Source of the DNA: Clostridia bacterium
Lineage (GTDB): Bacteria; Bacillota; Clostridia; TANB77; CAG-508
Direction: 5' to 3'
Length of the DNA stretch: 64,000 nucleotides
NCBI GenBank assembly: GCA_017512025.1
Contig: JAFWHH010000009.1
Span: 496,001-560,000 of the forward strand
Positions 33,422 through 44,364 of the stretch are shown piece after piece. Position 1 is the stretch's first letter. Each line of letters starts with the position of its first letter. A program made the position numbers and the translations under genes. Below the pieces are notes generated by a model. That model made no database searches and was not told the DNA's origin. It worked only from the letters and a program-made list of their open reading frames with translations.

Positions 33422-35350
33422 CTACAAATTAATTAAATTATAGTCTATATTTAGGTCGTTTAGAGCTTCTTCTTCTCTTTTTGTGCATGTAAATAGTATG
33501 ATTTGATGCTTCTTACTATAGTTATTTTCAAGATTTCTTAATGTTTCTCTTAATCTATTATCATCAAAATATGCAAATATTTCATCAAAAATAATAGGCA
33601 TGCTTTCTTCTGAAATATCCTCAATGATTGAAAGTCTGAATGCTAAGTATAGTTGTTCAATGGTTCCCTTGCTCAAAAGATTGGCATTCTTATATTCACC
33701 ATTTTCTAGCTCAACTAAAATTCCATCGCTTTCATTAATAACTATTCTTTTATACTTATTGTTAGTAATCAAAGCAATGTTTTTTGAAAGATTCTCTGTG
33801 AATCTTGGAGCAACATCATTTTTCATTTTTTGATAAGAACTTTCAATTATCTCCTTAGCCATTTCAATTGCATCATTCTTCTTTAAAAGATTGGCATACA
33901 CTTCCTTATCAGCTGAAATTTTTTCCTCGTTTGAAGCATATTCCTCAAGCTTAGGTAAGATGTTTTCCTTATCTAGGTTAAGTCTATGTAATTCAAGGTT
34001 CTTATCATTCATAATTCTATTATTCTGACTTATTTCATTTTCAATGTCTTTTTGACTAATAAAATAATTCATACTTGAAGAATCAATTTTGTTTGAGTAC
34101 TCGCTCTTTAACGAATTTAACCTTTCATCAAGGCCTTTCATAATTTCATTTTTTATGCTTTCTGCTTCTTGAATTTGATCTTTTTGACTTGTTTCAAGTA
34201 GTTGCATTTGAGCATCAATTTCATATATTTTCTTTTCTATTTCTTTATTGTAGTTAAGTATTTCTTCTTGCTCTTTACTTCTTTTTTGATTATAACCATT
34301 AATCTTTCTTATCTTAGCAAACAATAATACCAGGCATATAACACCAAATATAAGTGGAATAAAAGCAAAACTTTTTTTAGTAACAACATATAAACAAATG
34401 CTTAATATAACGCTTATAAGAATTCCAATAATGTATGGAATTGTATTTACTTTCTCTTTCTTGGATTTTGATATATTTTTATATTCTTTGTTTATTTTTT
34501 CCTTTTCTTGCATTAGTTTTTGAATCTTGTCTTCAAGCTCATCAATTTTGTTCTCATTATATTTTAGTTTTCCCTCTTCGACGCTTTTGCTCTGATTAAT
34601 GCTATTAAGTTTGTTTAAAAATTGGCTCTTTGATTCAACTTTACTTATTTCATCTTCTATCTTTGATTTTCTGTCTTCAATATCATATTTTAAACTCTCA
34701 AATCTGCTTAGTTCCTCGTTTGTAGCAGTTAACTCACGAATTTCATTTGTTATAACATTTATAGGCTTACCTTGGCTTCTACTAGTTCCAATTTCATCTA
34801 ATTGCTTTTTACTTAGCTTCTCAATAGCTTTTTTATATGATATTCCCTCATCTCCTGTTGATGACGTATTGGCAATTCTTTGTAATAATACATTTTGTGT
34901 CTGTGTGTCTATTTCAACAGCATTTTGGAAAGAAACAACCGTTGAAGTAAATGTAGCCTCATCAACACCTGTTTGCTCAGCAAAAAATTGACTTCCAGCA
35001 GTTTTATCTATTGAAAAGTTTTTGCTAATTTCTTCCATATTTTTATCATATATCTTTGGTGTCTTTTTTCCAAATTCTCTAAAAACCTCAAAACTATCAT
35101 TATTATCTAGTGTATATGATATCTTTCCTGAAAATTCTTCACTATCCCATGGTTTAAACTTATCATAGTCAGATATGTCCTTACCTTTTTTATTCTTTGA
35201 AGTTCCATATAGTAAATTTACAATACTATTAAGTAATGTAGACTTTCCTTTTTCATTTTCTCCATATATAACATTTATTCCATCTTTTAATGTAATATCT
35301 TTATTTTTTAATTTTCCATAAGAATTAATTTTTAAATCATTTATCTTCAA
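33422..35350 (-). CDS. SbcC/YhaN-like AAA ATPase with internal membrane hairpin
   Basis: 642-aa SMC-like ATPase. Walker A GENEKGKSTLLN is near residue 32. Coiled-coil arms flank two adjacent hydrophobic segments in the centre (starting PYIIGILISVILSICLYVV, then FAFIPLIFGVICLVLLF). The C-terminal Walker B region is MPIIFDEIFAYFDD. YhaN-type proteins pair with a YhaO/SbcD-like nuclease for DNA end processing. It begins with TTG at 35350, seven bases after GAGAGGTG. It is shorter than typical SbcC, and the membrane hairpin replaces a zinc hook. 20 bp downstream of its partner. Confidence 0.85.
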   Translation of the reverse strand: MKINDLKINSYGKLKNKDITLKDGINVIYGENEKGKSTLLNSIVNLLYGTSKNKKGKDISDYDKFKPWDSEEFSGKISYTLDNNDSFEVFREFGKKTPKIYDKNMEEISKNFSIDKTAGSQFFAEQTGVDEATFTSTVVSFQNAVEIDTQTQNVLLQRIANTSSTGDEGISYKKAIEKLSKKQLDEIGTSRSQGKPINVITNEIRELTATNEELSRFESLKYDIEDRKSKIEDEISKVESKSQFLNKLNSINQSKSVEEGKLKYNENKIDELEDKIQKLMQEKEKINKEYKNISKSKKEKVNTIPYIIGILISVILSICLYVVTKKSFAFIPLIFGVICLVLLFAKIRKINGYNQKRSKEQEEILNYNKEIEKKIYEIDAQMQLLETSQKDQIQEAESIKNEIMKGLDERLNSLKSEYSNKIDSSSMNYFISQKDIENEISQNNRIMNDKNLELHRLNLDKENILPKLEEYASNEEKISADKEVYANLLKKNDAIEMAKEIIESSYQKMKNDVAPRFTENLSKNIALITNNKYKRIVINESDGILVELENGEYKNANLLSKGTIEQLYLAFRLSIIEDISEESMPIIFDEIFAYFDDNRLRETLRNLENNYSKKHQIILFTCTKREEEALNDLNIDYNLINL

Positions 35351-35370
35351 GTATCTGCACCTCTCATGCT

Positions 35371-36441
35371 TTATTTTTCTAATATTTCAAGACCAATCTC
35401 CAAAGCTTTTTCAACCGTTTCTCTATCATATTCTCCATCATTAAGTCTTTCTAATATTTTCTTAACAAATAATCCTTTTAAAGTGTTGTTTTGTGCCATT
35501 TCTTCAAGATTATATGCAAGCTTTGTTTTATCTTTTATTTTTATTACATTGTGTTGTACAATCATTTTCTTTAAATTGTATATATCAATTTCAAAGTTTC
35601 TATTTCCAGTTAAAGTTATTTCATAAAACTTATTGCTATCAAGCATCAAATCATTGATAGTGTCTGCTATTGTTTCTATCGATTCAAGTTCAGAAATATC
35701 AAGATCATAGATTTTAAACTCACCCTCATCCAGTGGAATGAATTTAGTTTTTAACTTTTTATCTATAATTTCTCCAACAACCATTCCATGGCTTCCAAGC
35801 TCATCGAATCCCATAGAAATTGTTGAACCTGGATATACAACATTTTCACTTTCTGTATAGTTAGATTTATGTATATGTCCAAGAGCTATATAATCAAATC
35901 CAAGTTGTCTAACCTTACTACTAAACATTGGATTATAAACTCTTTCATCATCATATCCACCATCTAAACTACCATGAGTTATTAATATATTTGTTTTACT
36001 CTTGTCTTCTAATACAAATTCATTAATTGCTGGATTTTTATAGTAAAAATCATCAAATCCATATCCATAAATGTTTACTTCACTATCGCTAATACATGAT
36101 ATTTTTGAGTCAAATATGTAAACATTTTTATTCCAATTATATTTGCTATAGAATGAGTTTTTAATTAGCGGATCATGATTTCCTGGAGTTATAAATACTT
36201 TAGTATTTTCGATTTCTTTAAACAATTTATTTATAAATTCAATTGTACTTTCTCTTATATATTTATGCTCATAAAAGTCTCCAGCAATAAACAAATAATC
36301 CACATTGTTTTCTTTTATATATTCAATTACTTTCTTAAATGCTTTTCTTTGTTCAAGTCTTCTGCTATTTCCCAATTCATTATCGTTTATTTGTGCAAAA
36401 GACGTATCAAAATGCATATCTGCAATATGTACAAATTTCAT
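35371..36441 (-). CDS. SbcD/YhaO-like DNA exonuclease (metallophosphoesterase)
   Basis: 356-aa calcineurin-like phosphoesterase of the Mre11/SbcD type. Metal-binding motifs: HIADMHFD near the N-terminus, AGDFYEH, TPGNHDPL, THGSLDGG and ALGHIHKS. The C-terminal domain probably binds the ATPase partner encoded just downstream. The start at 36441 follows GAGAGG; the ATG two codons earlier fits less well. Promoter TTGACT-17-TATATA about 30 bp upstream. Together the two genes form an Mre11-Rad50-like pair. Confidence 0.88.
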   Translation of the reverse strand: MKFVHIADMHFDTSFAQINDNELGNSRRLEQRKAFKKVIEYIKENNVDYLFIAGDFYEHKYIRESTIEFINKLFKEIENTKVFITPGNHDPLIKNSFYSKYNWNKNVYIFDSKISCISDSEVNIYGYGFDDFYYKNPAINEFVLEDKSKTNILITHGSLDGGYDDERVYNPMFSSKVRQLGFDYIALGHIHKSNYTESENVVYPGSTISMGFDELGSHGMVVGEIIDKKLKTKFIPLDEGEFKIYDLDISELESIETIADTINDLMLDSNKFYEITLTGNRNFEIDIYNLKKMIVQHNVIKIKDKTKLAYNLEEMAQNNTLKGLFVKKILERLNDGEYDRETVEKALEIGLEILEK

Positions 36442-36551
36442 AAACAAAACCTCTCTTATTCTTTATTATATATCACACGGATTTTTTAAAGTCAATAATT
36501 TTATAAACATTTGTTCGAGAAGATTTATTGTAATTTTTTTTATAATTCACA

Positions 36552-36594
36552 CAAAAAAAGGACATAAAAGTGTAAACTTTTATGTCTTTTTAAC
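36552..36594 (-). terminator. Terminator of the large surface-protein gene
   Basis: GACATAAAAG (36561-36570) pairs with CTTTTATGTC (36577-36586), with a T run on the minus strand. Confidence 0.88.
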
Positions 36595-36604
36595 TTATAT
36601 TAAA

Positions 36605-39600
36605 TTATATAATACGTCTTTTAACTGTATATGCACCTGTTCCTACTATAGCTAGGAATGCAACTGCAAGTGTAATGTATCCAATAACGGCTGAACCTGT
36701 TTTAACAGATAACATTACTGGTGCATCATCAATATCATCTTCTCCAGGAACTTTGTTGTTTGGAGTTGAATCAATATCTTTTGCTCCGTATTCATTATAA
36801 TCTTTGCTTATTTCTGCTGTGTTAATCTTAACACCTAGATTGCTTGCATCGTTAATCCATGTTAATACAATTGTAACTTCTGCGCTCTCACCAGGTTGTA
36901 ATAAAGTATCAGCTAATAATTCCGTTTTAACAATATTAGGATCCTCTGTTGTTGTCCAACCTTGGTTGTCTTCAGCAACAAATTTTAATCCAGCAGGAAT
37001 ATAATCTGTTACTTCTTTAGCATATCCAGCAATTTCACCTTCGTTAGTTACTCTAATTGAATATCTAAATTTAACTGTTACATTCTTTATTTTGCTCTTC
37101 TTTAAATCAACTTTAACAATTGCTTCTGGATCATCCTCAGCATGATGTCCTGTTGGTGTTACTTGAGTTTCTCCATTTTCTGTAACGATTGCTTCTGTAA
37201 CCCATTTTCTTAAAGCTAAATCAAAATATCTTAATCTGATTTTTTCGATATCTTGATCATCTTCCCCTTCATTCCACTCATTTGGTGTTGAATCTCTATC
37301 TATAACTGTTACATTTCCTTCAGTATCTTTATGCTCTGTAATTTGTGCATAATTTATAATTATTCTATCTGATGTGTTTGGCTCAATTACTTTGAATGCA
37401 ACCTTAACATCTTTGTAGTCTAATTCTTTTGATGTCTCAGAATTATGTGCTTTAATTAATTCATCTTTTAAAGCTTCTGTAACGATTAAATCCGCATTTT
37501 TTGCATCAGTTGTTGGTACATATATCTTTTTATTATATGTAATACTTCCTTCAGCAGCTTTATCAGACTCAACATACATCTTCCATCCATTTGCAATATT
37601 TGTTTCGTTTTCTGGTAAATATTCTAATCCATCTGGAATATCATCCATAACTTTAGTTACATATCCGTCTACATCTCCTTCGTTGTAAATTCTAATTGTA
37701 TATGTAACAATATTATCTTGAACAACATCTACAGGCTCTTTAGTATGCTCATAAACAGCTGTAGTAACTTTTCCAGATTTAAAGTCATCTGTTAATGTAA
37801 CTTGTGGAATTCTTGATGTAATATCTTTTCCATTTACGTTTGTTATAAACTTACGTAATGCTAAATCAAAATTCTTCTTTATTTTTTCATCTTTTATTTC
37901 AATAGTAATTACATTAGATTTAACATCTAGTGAAACTATATCGTTTGAATCAGCTAATTTTGTATTCTCTGCATCAACAACATATTCTCCGTTATCTTTC
38001 TTTGTAGCAACATTTAATGTGATTTCTTTATCATATTTTTCATATCCTTCTGGAGCTGTTGTTTCCTCAAATGTATAAGAGAATTTTTGACTATCAGCAG
38101 TTATTTTTTGTGCTTTTACTAATTCTACATATCCATTTTCATCAGTAGGTCCAACTTTTTCACCAGTTTTTAATGTGAAATATGCACCAGCTAATCCTTG
38201 ATTATTATCAGATAAATCTACTTTTTTAAGAATAACCTTAAATTCACCTTTAATAGATTTAACTATTACAGTTTCAAAATCATCATCATCTTGTACACCA
38301 GGATAATAATCTTTAACTTCTTTAGCTTTTCCATCTACATTATATGAATATGTTTTAGCATTTTCATACCATGTATCTAAACCAAGTGAACCACTAATTG
38401 TGTTTTCAACAGAATCTCTATCTGAATCCCCAATAGCTTTTGCTTCACGCCAAGCACCGCTATTATCTGTGTATCCATATACAGTAATTTCTGCCCTGTT
38501 TGTTATATATCCAGTAGTACCATCATTAACTGTACAAATTAATTTAACTTCTTGATATTTATTATCTACAACAGATCCTGCAGCAAGAACATCTGAACCT
38601 GTATATTTTAATACAACTTCTTTGCTTCCCTCTTTAGATTCAGTAGTATATAATTTAGCACTTTCATCAGCTATTCTAACAAATGTTAATCCTGATGGTA
38701 AGTAATCAGTGATTTCTTTTGCTACACCATCAACTTCACCTTCGTTATATACTCTGATAGTATATTCAACGCTATCTCCTACGTTAACTTCTAACGCTTC
38801 CTTAGTATGATGATATACAGCTGTTCCTGTTAGATTTAATACATTTTTAGATTCTTCATCAATAACTGGAACTCTGCTCTTCTCAACTTCTTTTCCATTT
38901 ATTTTTGTAATAAATTTTCTTAAAGCTAAGTCGAACTTAGGGCTCTTTCTTTCTTCTTCTTTGTTTGGAACATATATTTCAACTGTGTTATCATTTGGAA
39001 CATTTACTGTAACTGTTCCGTTTTTGCCATTAGCAACCATCTTGATTTTTTCTTTATCAAGAGCATATGTTGTTCCAGTTGTCTTGAAAGCAACCTCTAA
39101 ATTAATTGTTCCATCATATTTTGTATAACCATTTGGAGCTTTATCTTCAATGATAGTATACTTATCTACTGCTGATGCATCTGTAATTGTTTTTCCGTCA
39201 GCAACAACTAATATACCATCTTTTCCTGTTTCAGCACCTTTTTTATCAACAGCACCTGTAATTGTAAATATTGCTGGGTTATCTGTTATAACAGTTGAAC
39301 CATCAATTTTTGTTTTGATTAGTTTAACTGTATATTTTCCAGAGTAAGTAATAACTTTTTCATCAGAAAATGGTTTTGAATTATAATTTTTTCTGATATT
39401 GATTAAGTTTTGGTTTTTACCATTAGTAATTACTTCAAAAGTAACTGTACATCCTGTATATATATCAGCTACATTAACATTAACTTTTGACACTTGACCA
39501 CAGTCTTTAATATCAAAGTAGAATGTTCCATCGCTGTTAACAACAACTTTGCTTGAATCTAAGTTTTGTGTAGATCCATCAGCTTTTGTTACAGCAGCTG

Positions 39601-40483
39601 ATAATTTTGATTTTAATGTACCATCTATATTTAAAGCAACACCATTAGCTCTTAATGCATATGGACCAACTTGTGCATTTTCAACATCTATTAAAGCTTT
39701 TGAAGTATCAAAACTTATAACATTTGAAACAGTTCCATTAGATGTATAGCTTGAGTTGTTTCCAGCTAAGTTCTTTAATGCATAGTATAAATATTTAGCA
39801 GCATTTTGGTCAGCATCTGTGATATTAATTCCAGAAAATCCGCCATTAACTAATGTATCAGGATTCATTCCTGATGGGTTGTTTGTATAATTCCATAAAA
39901 CTAATTGTTCAATAACTTCAATGAAGTTTCTATTCATAGTATTTCCAGCATAGTCTTGTTTACCACCAACAATTTTATTTAATGATTTAATATTATCTGT
40001 TGTGATATTTCCATATTGTGTTACGATTTTTGCAACATCTGGAGATGTAACAAGCTCTGCTAAGTAATCTAATCCAATTTTGCTATTTACAGAGTCGGCA
40101 ACATACATATTGTCTACTAACCAAACAGCAGATCCATAGTTTTTGAAATACTTACTAGATTCTCCACTATTGTATCCATTATATTCATTTGTATAAAGTC
40201 CGTAGCTTAAGTTATTTCCTTCTTGTATACAGAAGATATTTTTGTACTTAGCTGCTTTGTTTGCTTGATCTGCTTGACCAGGTCCTAATTCAGGCATTTG
40301 AATTTCTTTTGATCCTGCTTGTATTCCCATTGGTGCAGCTCTAAAAGCAACATTGATTTGTGAACCAGCGTTAGAAACTGGTATAGATATAATACTAGCA
40401 ACAATAATTATAGCTGTTAATACTATAAAGATATCCTTTACGATTGGATTCTTAAAAAATGTCATCATTTTCATTTTTAACAT
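36605..40483 (-). CDS. Large surface protein: thioester-type head, SpaA-like and DUF11-like repeats
   Basis: 1292-aa wall or membrane surface protein. N-terminal helix (about 17-37), then a head domain with FCIQEGNNLS and EQLVLWNYTNNPSG, resembling the Cys-Gln thioester (TQXA) adhesin domain. The body alternates SpaA-like beta domains (ending in ...APNGYTKYDG or ...TAPEGYEKYDK) with three units starting FDLALRK. The C-terminus is ...SVKTGSAV, a hydrophobic helix and KRRII, a degenerate sorting-signal-like tail. The start at 40483 follows GGAAGG; an ATG at 40567 is excluded because the promoter lies downstream of it. Probable adhesin or pilin-like stalk. Confidence 0.82.
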   Translation of the reverse strand: MLKMKMMTFFKNPIVKDIFIVLTAIIIVASIISIPVSNAGSQINVAFRAAPMGIQAGSKEIQMPELGPGQADQANKAAKYKNIFCIQEGNNLSYGLYTNEYNGYNSGESSKYFKNYGSAVWLVDNMYVADSVNSKIGLDYLAELVTSPDVAKIVTQYGNITTDNIKSLNKIVGGKQDYAGNTMNRNFIEVIEQLVLWNYTNNPSGMNPDTLVNGGFSGINITDADQNAAKYLYYALKNLAGNNSSYTSNGTVSNVISFDTSKALIDVENAQVGPYALRANGVALNIDGTLKSKLSAAVTKADGSTQNLDSSKVVVNSDGTFYFDIKDCGQVSKVNVNVADIYTGCTVTFEVITNGKNQNLINIRKNYNSKPFSDEKVITYSGKYTVKLIKTKIDGSTVITDNPAIFTITGAVDKKGAETGKDGILVVADGKTITDASAVDKYTIIEDKAPNGYTKYDGTINLEVAFKTTGTTYALDKEKIKMVANGKNGTVTVNVPNDNTVEIYVPNKEEERKSPKFDLALRKFITKINGKEVEKSRVPVIDEESKNVLNLTGTAVYHHTKEALEVNVGDSVEYTIRVYNEGEVDGVAKEITDYLPSGLTFVRIADESAKLYTTESKEGSKEVVLKYTGSDVLAAGSVVDNKYQEVKLICTVNDGTTGYITNRAEITVYGYTDNSGAWREAKAIGDSDRDSVENTISGSLGLDTWYENAKTYSYNVDGKAKEVKDYYPGVQDDDDFETVIVKSIKGEFKVILKKVDLSDNNQGLAGAYFTLKTGEKVGPTDENGYVELVKAQKITADSQKFSYTFEETTAPEGYEKYDKEITLNVATKKDNGEYVVDAENTKLADSNDIVSLDVKSNVITIEIKDEKIKKNFDLALRKFITNVNGKDITSRIPQVTLTDDFKSGKVTTAVYEHTKEPVDVVQDNIVTYTIRIYNEGDVDGYVTKVMDDIPDGLEYLPENETNIANGWKMYVESDKAAEGSITYNKKIYVPTTDAKNADLIVTEALKDELIKAHNSETSKELDYKDVKVAFKVIEPNTSDRIIINYAQITEHKDTEGNVTVIDRDSTPNEWNEGEDDQDIEKIRLRYFDLALRKWVTEAIVTENGETQVTPTGHHAEDDPEAIVKVDLKKSKIKNVTVKFRYSIRVTNEGEIAGYAKEVTDYIPAGLKFVAEDNQGWTTTEDPNIVKTELLADTLLQPGESAEVTIVLTWINDASNLGVKINTAEISKDYNEYGAKDIDSTPNNKVPGEDDIDDAPVMLSVKTGSAVIGYITLAVAFLAIVGTGAYTVKRRII

Positions 40484-40538
40484 ATTCAACGATCCTTCCT
40501 TTCTGTGTATGGTTTTGCATGCCATAAAACTGTTTTTT

Positions 40539-40567
40539 ATTATACCACGGCCATTGCCTATATTCAA
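40539..40567 (-). promoter_or_regulatory. Promoter of the large surface-protein gene
   Basis: Minus-strand TTGAAT (40562-40567), 17 bp, TATAAT (40539-40544). It fixes the translation start downstream at 40483. Confidence 0.8.
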
Positions 40568-40600
40568 GGAAATGCTGTGCTTTTTTGTAAAAAAAATATA

Positions 40601-40630
40601 AAAAAACCTACTAATTTCTAGTAGGTTTAA
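40601..40630 (-). terminator. Terminator of smc
   Basis: AAACCTACTA (40604-40613) pairs with TAGTAGGTTT (40619-40628), followed by a T run on the minus strand. Confidence 0.9.
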
Positions 40631-40644
40631 AAATATATTATTTT

Positions 40645-43600
40645 TTAACTATTAACTGCGACTTTTTCATCAGAGATATTGCTTTCAGCAAGTTTCATTG
40701 AAAGTAGCTTACTAATACCATTTTCCTCCATTGTAACACCATATACAGTATCAGCAACTTCCATAGTTCCTTTTCTATGTGTTATTACTAAGAATTGTGT
40801 ATCCTCGCAGAATTTCTTTAGATATTCTGCATATCTGTATACGTTTACATCATCTAGAGCTGCTTCAATCTCGTCCAATATACAGAATGGTGCTGGATTT
40901 ATTTTTAATATTGCAAATAGTAACGCAATAGCAGTAAATGCCTTCTCTCCACCAGAAAGAAGCATCATATTTTGAAGTTTCTTACCAGTTGGTTGAGCTT
41001 TAATATCAATACCACACTCTAACACATTTTCTTCATCTTCTAGTATTAATTCAGCCTTACCACCACCGAACAATTCCATAAATACTTCATTGAAGTTTTT
41101 ATTAATTAGTCTAAACTTCTCTATGAATTGTTTTTTCATTGTAGCAGTAATATCTTCAATCATTCTACGAAGTTTTGTTATTGTATTTTCAAGATCTAGT
41201 CTTTGTTCACACATAAAGTCATATCTTTCTTTAGTTCTCTTATATTCTTCGATAGAGTCAACGTTTATGCTTCCCAAATCCTTAATTTCTTCTCTAATCT
41301 TATTAACTTCTTTTTGAGTATTTTGAACATTTTCCACTTTCTTATATTCAACAGTTGTATTTGGAGTAAGTTCATACTCATCCCACAAGTTATTAACAAC
41401 AACCTCAATATCTTGTTCAATTTTAGTCTTTTTAACTTCGATCTTAACAAGATTTGCTTTTAGCTCTTCAAGTAAATTGAATTGATCTGTAATTTGTACT
41501 TCAACATTCTCAGAAATCTTATTCTTTTCTGTTCTTTCATTCTTTAATGATTCAATCTTTTCTGCGCTTGTTGATACACTTGCTTTGATTTCTTCAATTT
41601 GTTTTGTAAATTCTTCGATACTTACAGCAAGCTTTTTATTATCTTCTTCAATTGTATCTCTTTGCTTGTTTTTGACATCAATACCCTTTGTGTAGTTTTC
41701 AATGTCTTTGTCTATACGTTCAATCATTTCATCAATTGAAGTACCACTTTCATCAAATGAAGATACAGATATCTTTAAATTTGTTATATCAAAGTTTAAA
41801 TCATCAATATATTTTTGATTTTCACTATTGTTATCAGCAAATTCTTTGATAACCTTTGATAATTCCTCATTTTCTTTTTCTAGTTCACTAGCTTCTGCAG
41901 CCAATTTTTCTTTTTGACTTGCATATTCTTTCTTTTGATCATTTATTTTTTGATCTTCATCTCTTAATTTCTTTAATGTATTTTCAAGTCTTAAAACTGT
42001 CTCTTCAATTGAAACCATTTTTTGCTTTTCAGTAGCATATCCAATATTGAAATCGAGCATCTTTTGCTCTAACTCTTGAGATTCTTTTACGAATCCAGAA
42101 ATTGAAGAGCTATATTCTTCCTTATCCTTTTGAATCTTTTCAATCTCAGCTGTTAATTTATTAATCTCTTTTGTAAGAGCTTCGATTTCACGACCTCTAC
42201 CTAGTATGTTTCCAGATTTTTGTGCAACAGATCCACCGGTAATAGCACCTGAGCTATTAATAATATCTCCTCCAACGGTTACTATTCTAAATGAGTATTT
42301 ATTCTCTTTAGCAACAGCAACACCAGTATCCATATTATCAACAATTACTGTTCTGCCAAGTAAATTAGAAATAATGTTGTCATATTTCTTATCATATTGA
42401 ACAAGGTCAGCAGCCACTCCAATTAGACCATCAAACTTGCCTTTGATTTTATCCATTCTATTAGGTTTTACTGATGTAATTGGTAAAAATGACGCTCTAC
42501 CTAAATTATTATCTTTTAAATGTTTAACAAGTTTTTTAGCTGTTTCTTCATCGTCTGTTACAATGTTTTGAAGCATTCCACCAAGAGCCATTTCAATTGC
42601 AGTCTCATATTTAGCATCAACTGAAATTAGATTTGCAATTGTACCATGAACACCTTTGTTTAATGCACTATTCTTTTCACAATCGCTAAGCAATGACTTA
42701 ACTGCTTTAGCATATCCTTCTTTTTCTTTTTCAGTCTCGATTAAGAATTTTTGCTTAGATTGCTTCATTCTTAAATTGTATGTATTATCATCAATTTTCT
42801 TATCAAATTCTTGTATCTTAGCTTCTACTTCTGCTCTCTTGTTAGCATTATTTTCGATAGCTTCTGATAATTTATTCTTTTGAGCTTCAGTCTTAGCAAA
42901 CTCACTTGATATCTCTTGCTTTTTATTTCTTGCTCTATCAAGTTCAGAAATAGTATCAGATATTTCATCTTTTAATGTATGTTGTCTTTTTTGTATATTT
43001 TCGCAGTTGGCATCTATCGTACTGATTTCTATATTTTTCTCGTATTTCAAATCAGTATTTGCCTCTATTTTTTGTTTTTTTCCTTCAATTTCAAGCTCTT
43101 TATCTGATAAGTTTTGAGTCAATTTAGCAAGTTCTGCTTCTTTTTCCTTAAGCTCTTTTTCGAATTTTTCTTTATTAGAAAATAAAGAATCTTTCTTTTG
43201 AACTTTATTATCTTTTTCTTCTTGCAAATCTTTTATTTTTTGCTCATAGTCAGCTATTTCAGATACAAGTCTTTCACTATTTTCTTTATTATTTGAAATT
43301 TTCTCATTAGAAATACCTATTTCTGAATTAATCTTTTCAATTTTATTAGTGCTCTCAAATCCAAGATTTTGGCACTCTTCAATCTGAACAGTTAAGCTAT
43401 CTATGCAATTTTTAAGTTCAATCTTTTTAGCTTGCAAATTTGAAAGTTTTTTCTCTTCATCATTTTTTTGATTCTCATATATTCCCATATCTTCAACAAT
43501 TTGAGATAATTTTTCTTTATATGATTCGATATTATGAATAAATAAACCAACTTCAATGTCTTTAAGCTCTTCATGTAATTCTAGATATCTTTTAGCTTTT

Positions 43601-44229
43601 TCTGATTGAATTCTAAGGGGATCTAATCCTGATTCAATTTCTGATAGTATATCATTTATTCTAAGAAGATTTAATTTAGTTTGTTCAAGTTTCTTCTCTG
43701 ATTCTGTCTTTCTAGTTCTATATTTAACAATACCTGCCGCTTCTTCAAATATATGTCTTCTATCTTCTGATTTATTACTTAAAATTTCATCTATTTTTCC
43801 TTGTCCAATTATTGAATATCCATCTTTACCAATACCAGTATCCATGAATAACTCAAGTATATCTTTTAATCTACATGGAACTTTATTTATGTAATATCCT
43901 GTTTCACCACTTCTATATAATTTTCTTGTAACAGTAACCTCACCATATTCAACTGGAAGTTCCCCATCACTATTGTCTATAACTATTGAAGCTTCTGCGA
44001 AACCTAGTGATTTTCTATTTTGCGTCCCAGCAAAAATAATATCCTCTGATTTTGAACCTCTTAGTGATTTCATACTTTGTTCACCCAAAACCCATCGGAT
44101 ACTATCTGAAATATTACTTTTACCTGATCCATTTGGACCAATTACCGCTGTTATACCAGGCTTAAATTCAAGTACAGTCTTATCTGCAAATGATTTAAAT
44201 CCTTGTAGCTCAAGTCTCTTTAAGTACAT
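40645..44229 (-). CDS. smc: Chromosome segregation protein SMC
   Basis: 1194-aa SMC condensin ATPase. Walker A GPNGSGKSN near residue 32, long coiled coils, hinge domain around 510-680 (GVHGTIANLISVDAKYETAIEMALGG and SSGAITGGS), signature LLSGGEKAFTAIAL and Walker B FCILDEIEAALDD. It forms a complex with ScpA/ScpB to organise the chromosome. The usual rnc and ftsY neighbours are not present; it stands alone with a TTGATA-17-TATTAT promoter and its own terminator. RBS AAGGAAGG. Confidence 0.97.
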   Translation of the reverse strand: MYLKRLELQGFKSFADKTVLEFKPGITAVIGPNGSGKSNISDSIRWVLGEQSMKSLRGSKSEDIIFAGTQNRKSLGFAEASIVIDNSDGELPVEYGEVTVTRKLYRSGETGYYINKVPCRLKDILELFMDTGIGKDGYSIIGQGKIDEILSNKSEDRRHIFEEAAGIVKYRTRKTESEKKLEQTKLNLLRINDILSEIESGLDPLRIQSEKAKRYLELHEELKDIEVGLFIHNIESYKEKLSQIVEDMGIYENQKNDEEKKLSNLQAKKIELKNCIDSLTVQIEECQNLGFESTNKIEKINSEIGISNEKISNNKENSERLVSEIADYEQKIKDLQEEKDNKVQKKDSLFSNKEKFEKELKEKEAELAKLTQNLSDKELEIEGKKQKIEANTDLKYEKNIEISTIDANCENIQKRQHTLKDEISDTISELDRARNKKQEISSEFAKTEAQKNKLSEAIENNANKRAEVEAKIQEFDKKIDDNTYNLRMKQSKQKFLIETEKEKEGYAKAVKSLLSDCEKNSALNKGVHGTIANLISVDAKYETAIEMALGGMLQNIVTDDEETAKKLVKHLKDNNLGRASFLPITSVKPNRMDKIKGKFDGLIGVAADLVQYDKKYDNIISNLLGRTVIVDNMDTGVAVAKENKYSFRIVTVGGDIINSSGAITGGSVAQKSGNILGRGREIEALTKEINKLTAEIEKIQKDKEEYSSSISGFVKESQELEQKMLDFNIGYATEKQKMVSIEETVLRLENTLKKLRDEDQKINDQKKEYASQKEKLAAEASELEKENEELSKVIKEFADNNSENQKYIDDLNFDITNLKISVSSFDESGTSIDEMIERIDKDIENYTKGIDVKNKQRDTIEEDNKKLAVSIEEFTKQIEEIKASVSTSAEKIESLKNERTEKNKISENVEVQITDQFNLLEELKANLVKIEVKKTKIEQDIEVVVNNLWDEYELTPNTTVEYKKVENVQNTQKEVNKIREEIKDLGSINVDSIEEYKRTKERYDFMCEQRLDLENTITKLRRMIEDITATMKKQFIEKFRLINKNFNEVFMELFGGGKAELILEDEENVLECGIDIKAQPTGKKLQNMMLLSGGEKAFTAIALLFAILKINPAPFCILDEIEAALDDVNVYRYAEYLKKFCEDTQFLVITHRKGTMEVADTVYGVTMEENGISKLLSMKLAESNISDEKVAVNS

Positions 44230-44320
44230 CTTCTAACCTTCCTTCTTATGCATATATATAATTCATCTGTAATTTGTATTAATAATATATTAAAGTCGCC
44301 AATTTATCAAGTAAAAGAGT

Positions 44321-44357
44321 AAAAAAAGAAAATATCACCAACATGATATTTTCTTTT
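44321..44357 (-). terminator. Terminator after the 159-aa gene
   Basis: GAAAATATCA (44328-44337) pairs with TGATATTTTC (44344-44353), with T-rich minus-strand flank. Confidence 0.85.
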
Positions 44358-44364
44358 AATTATA

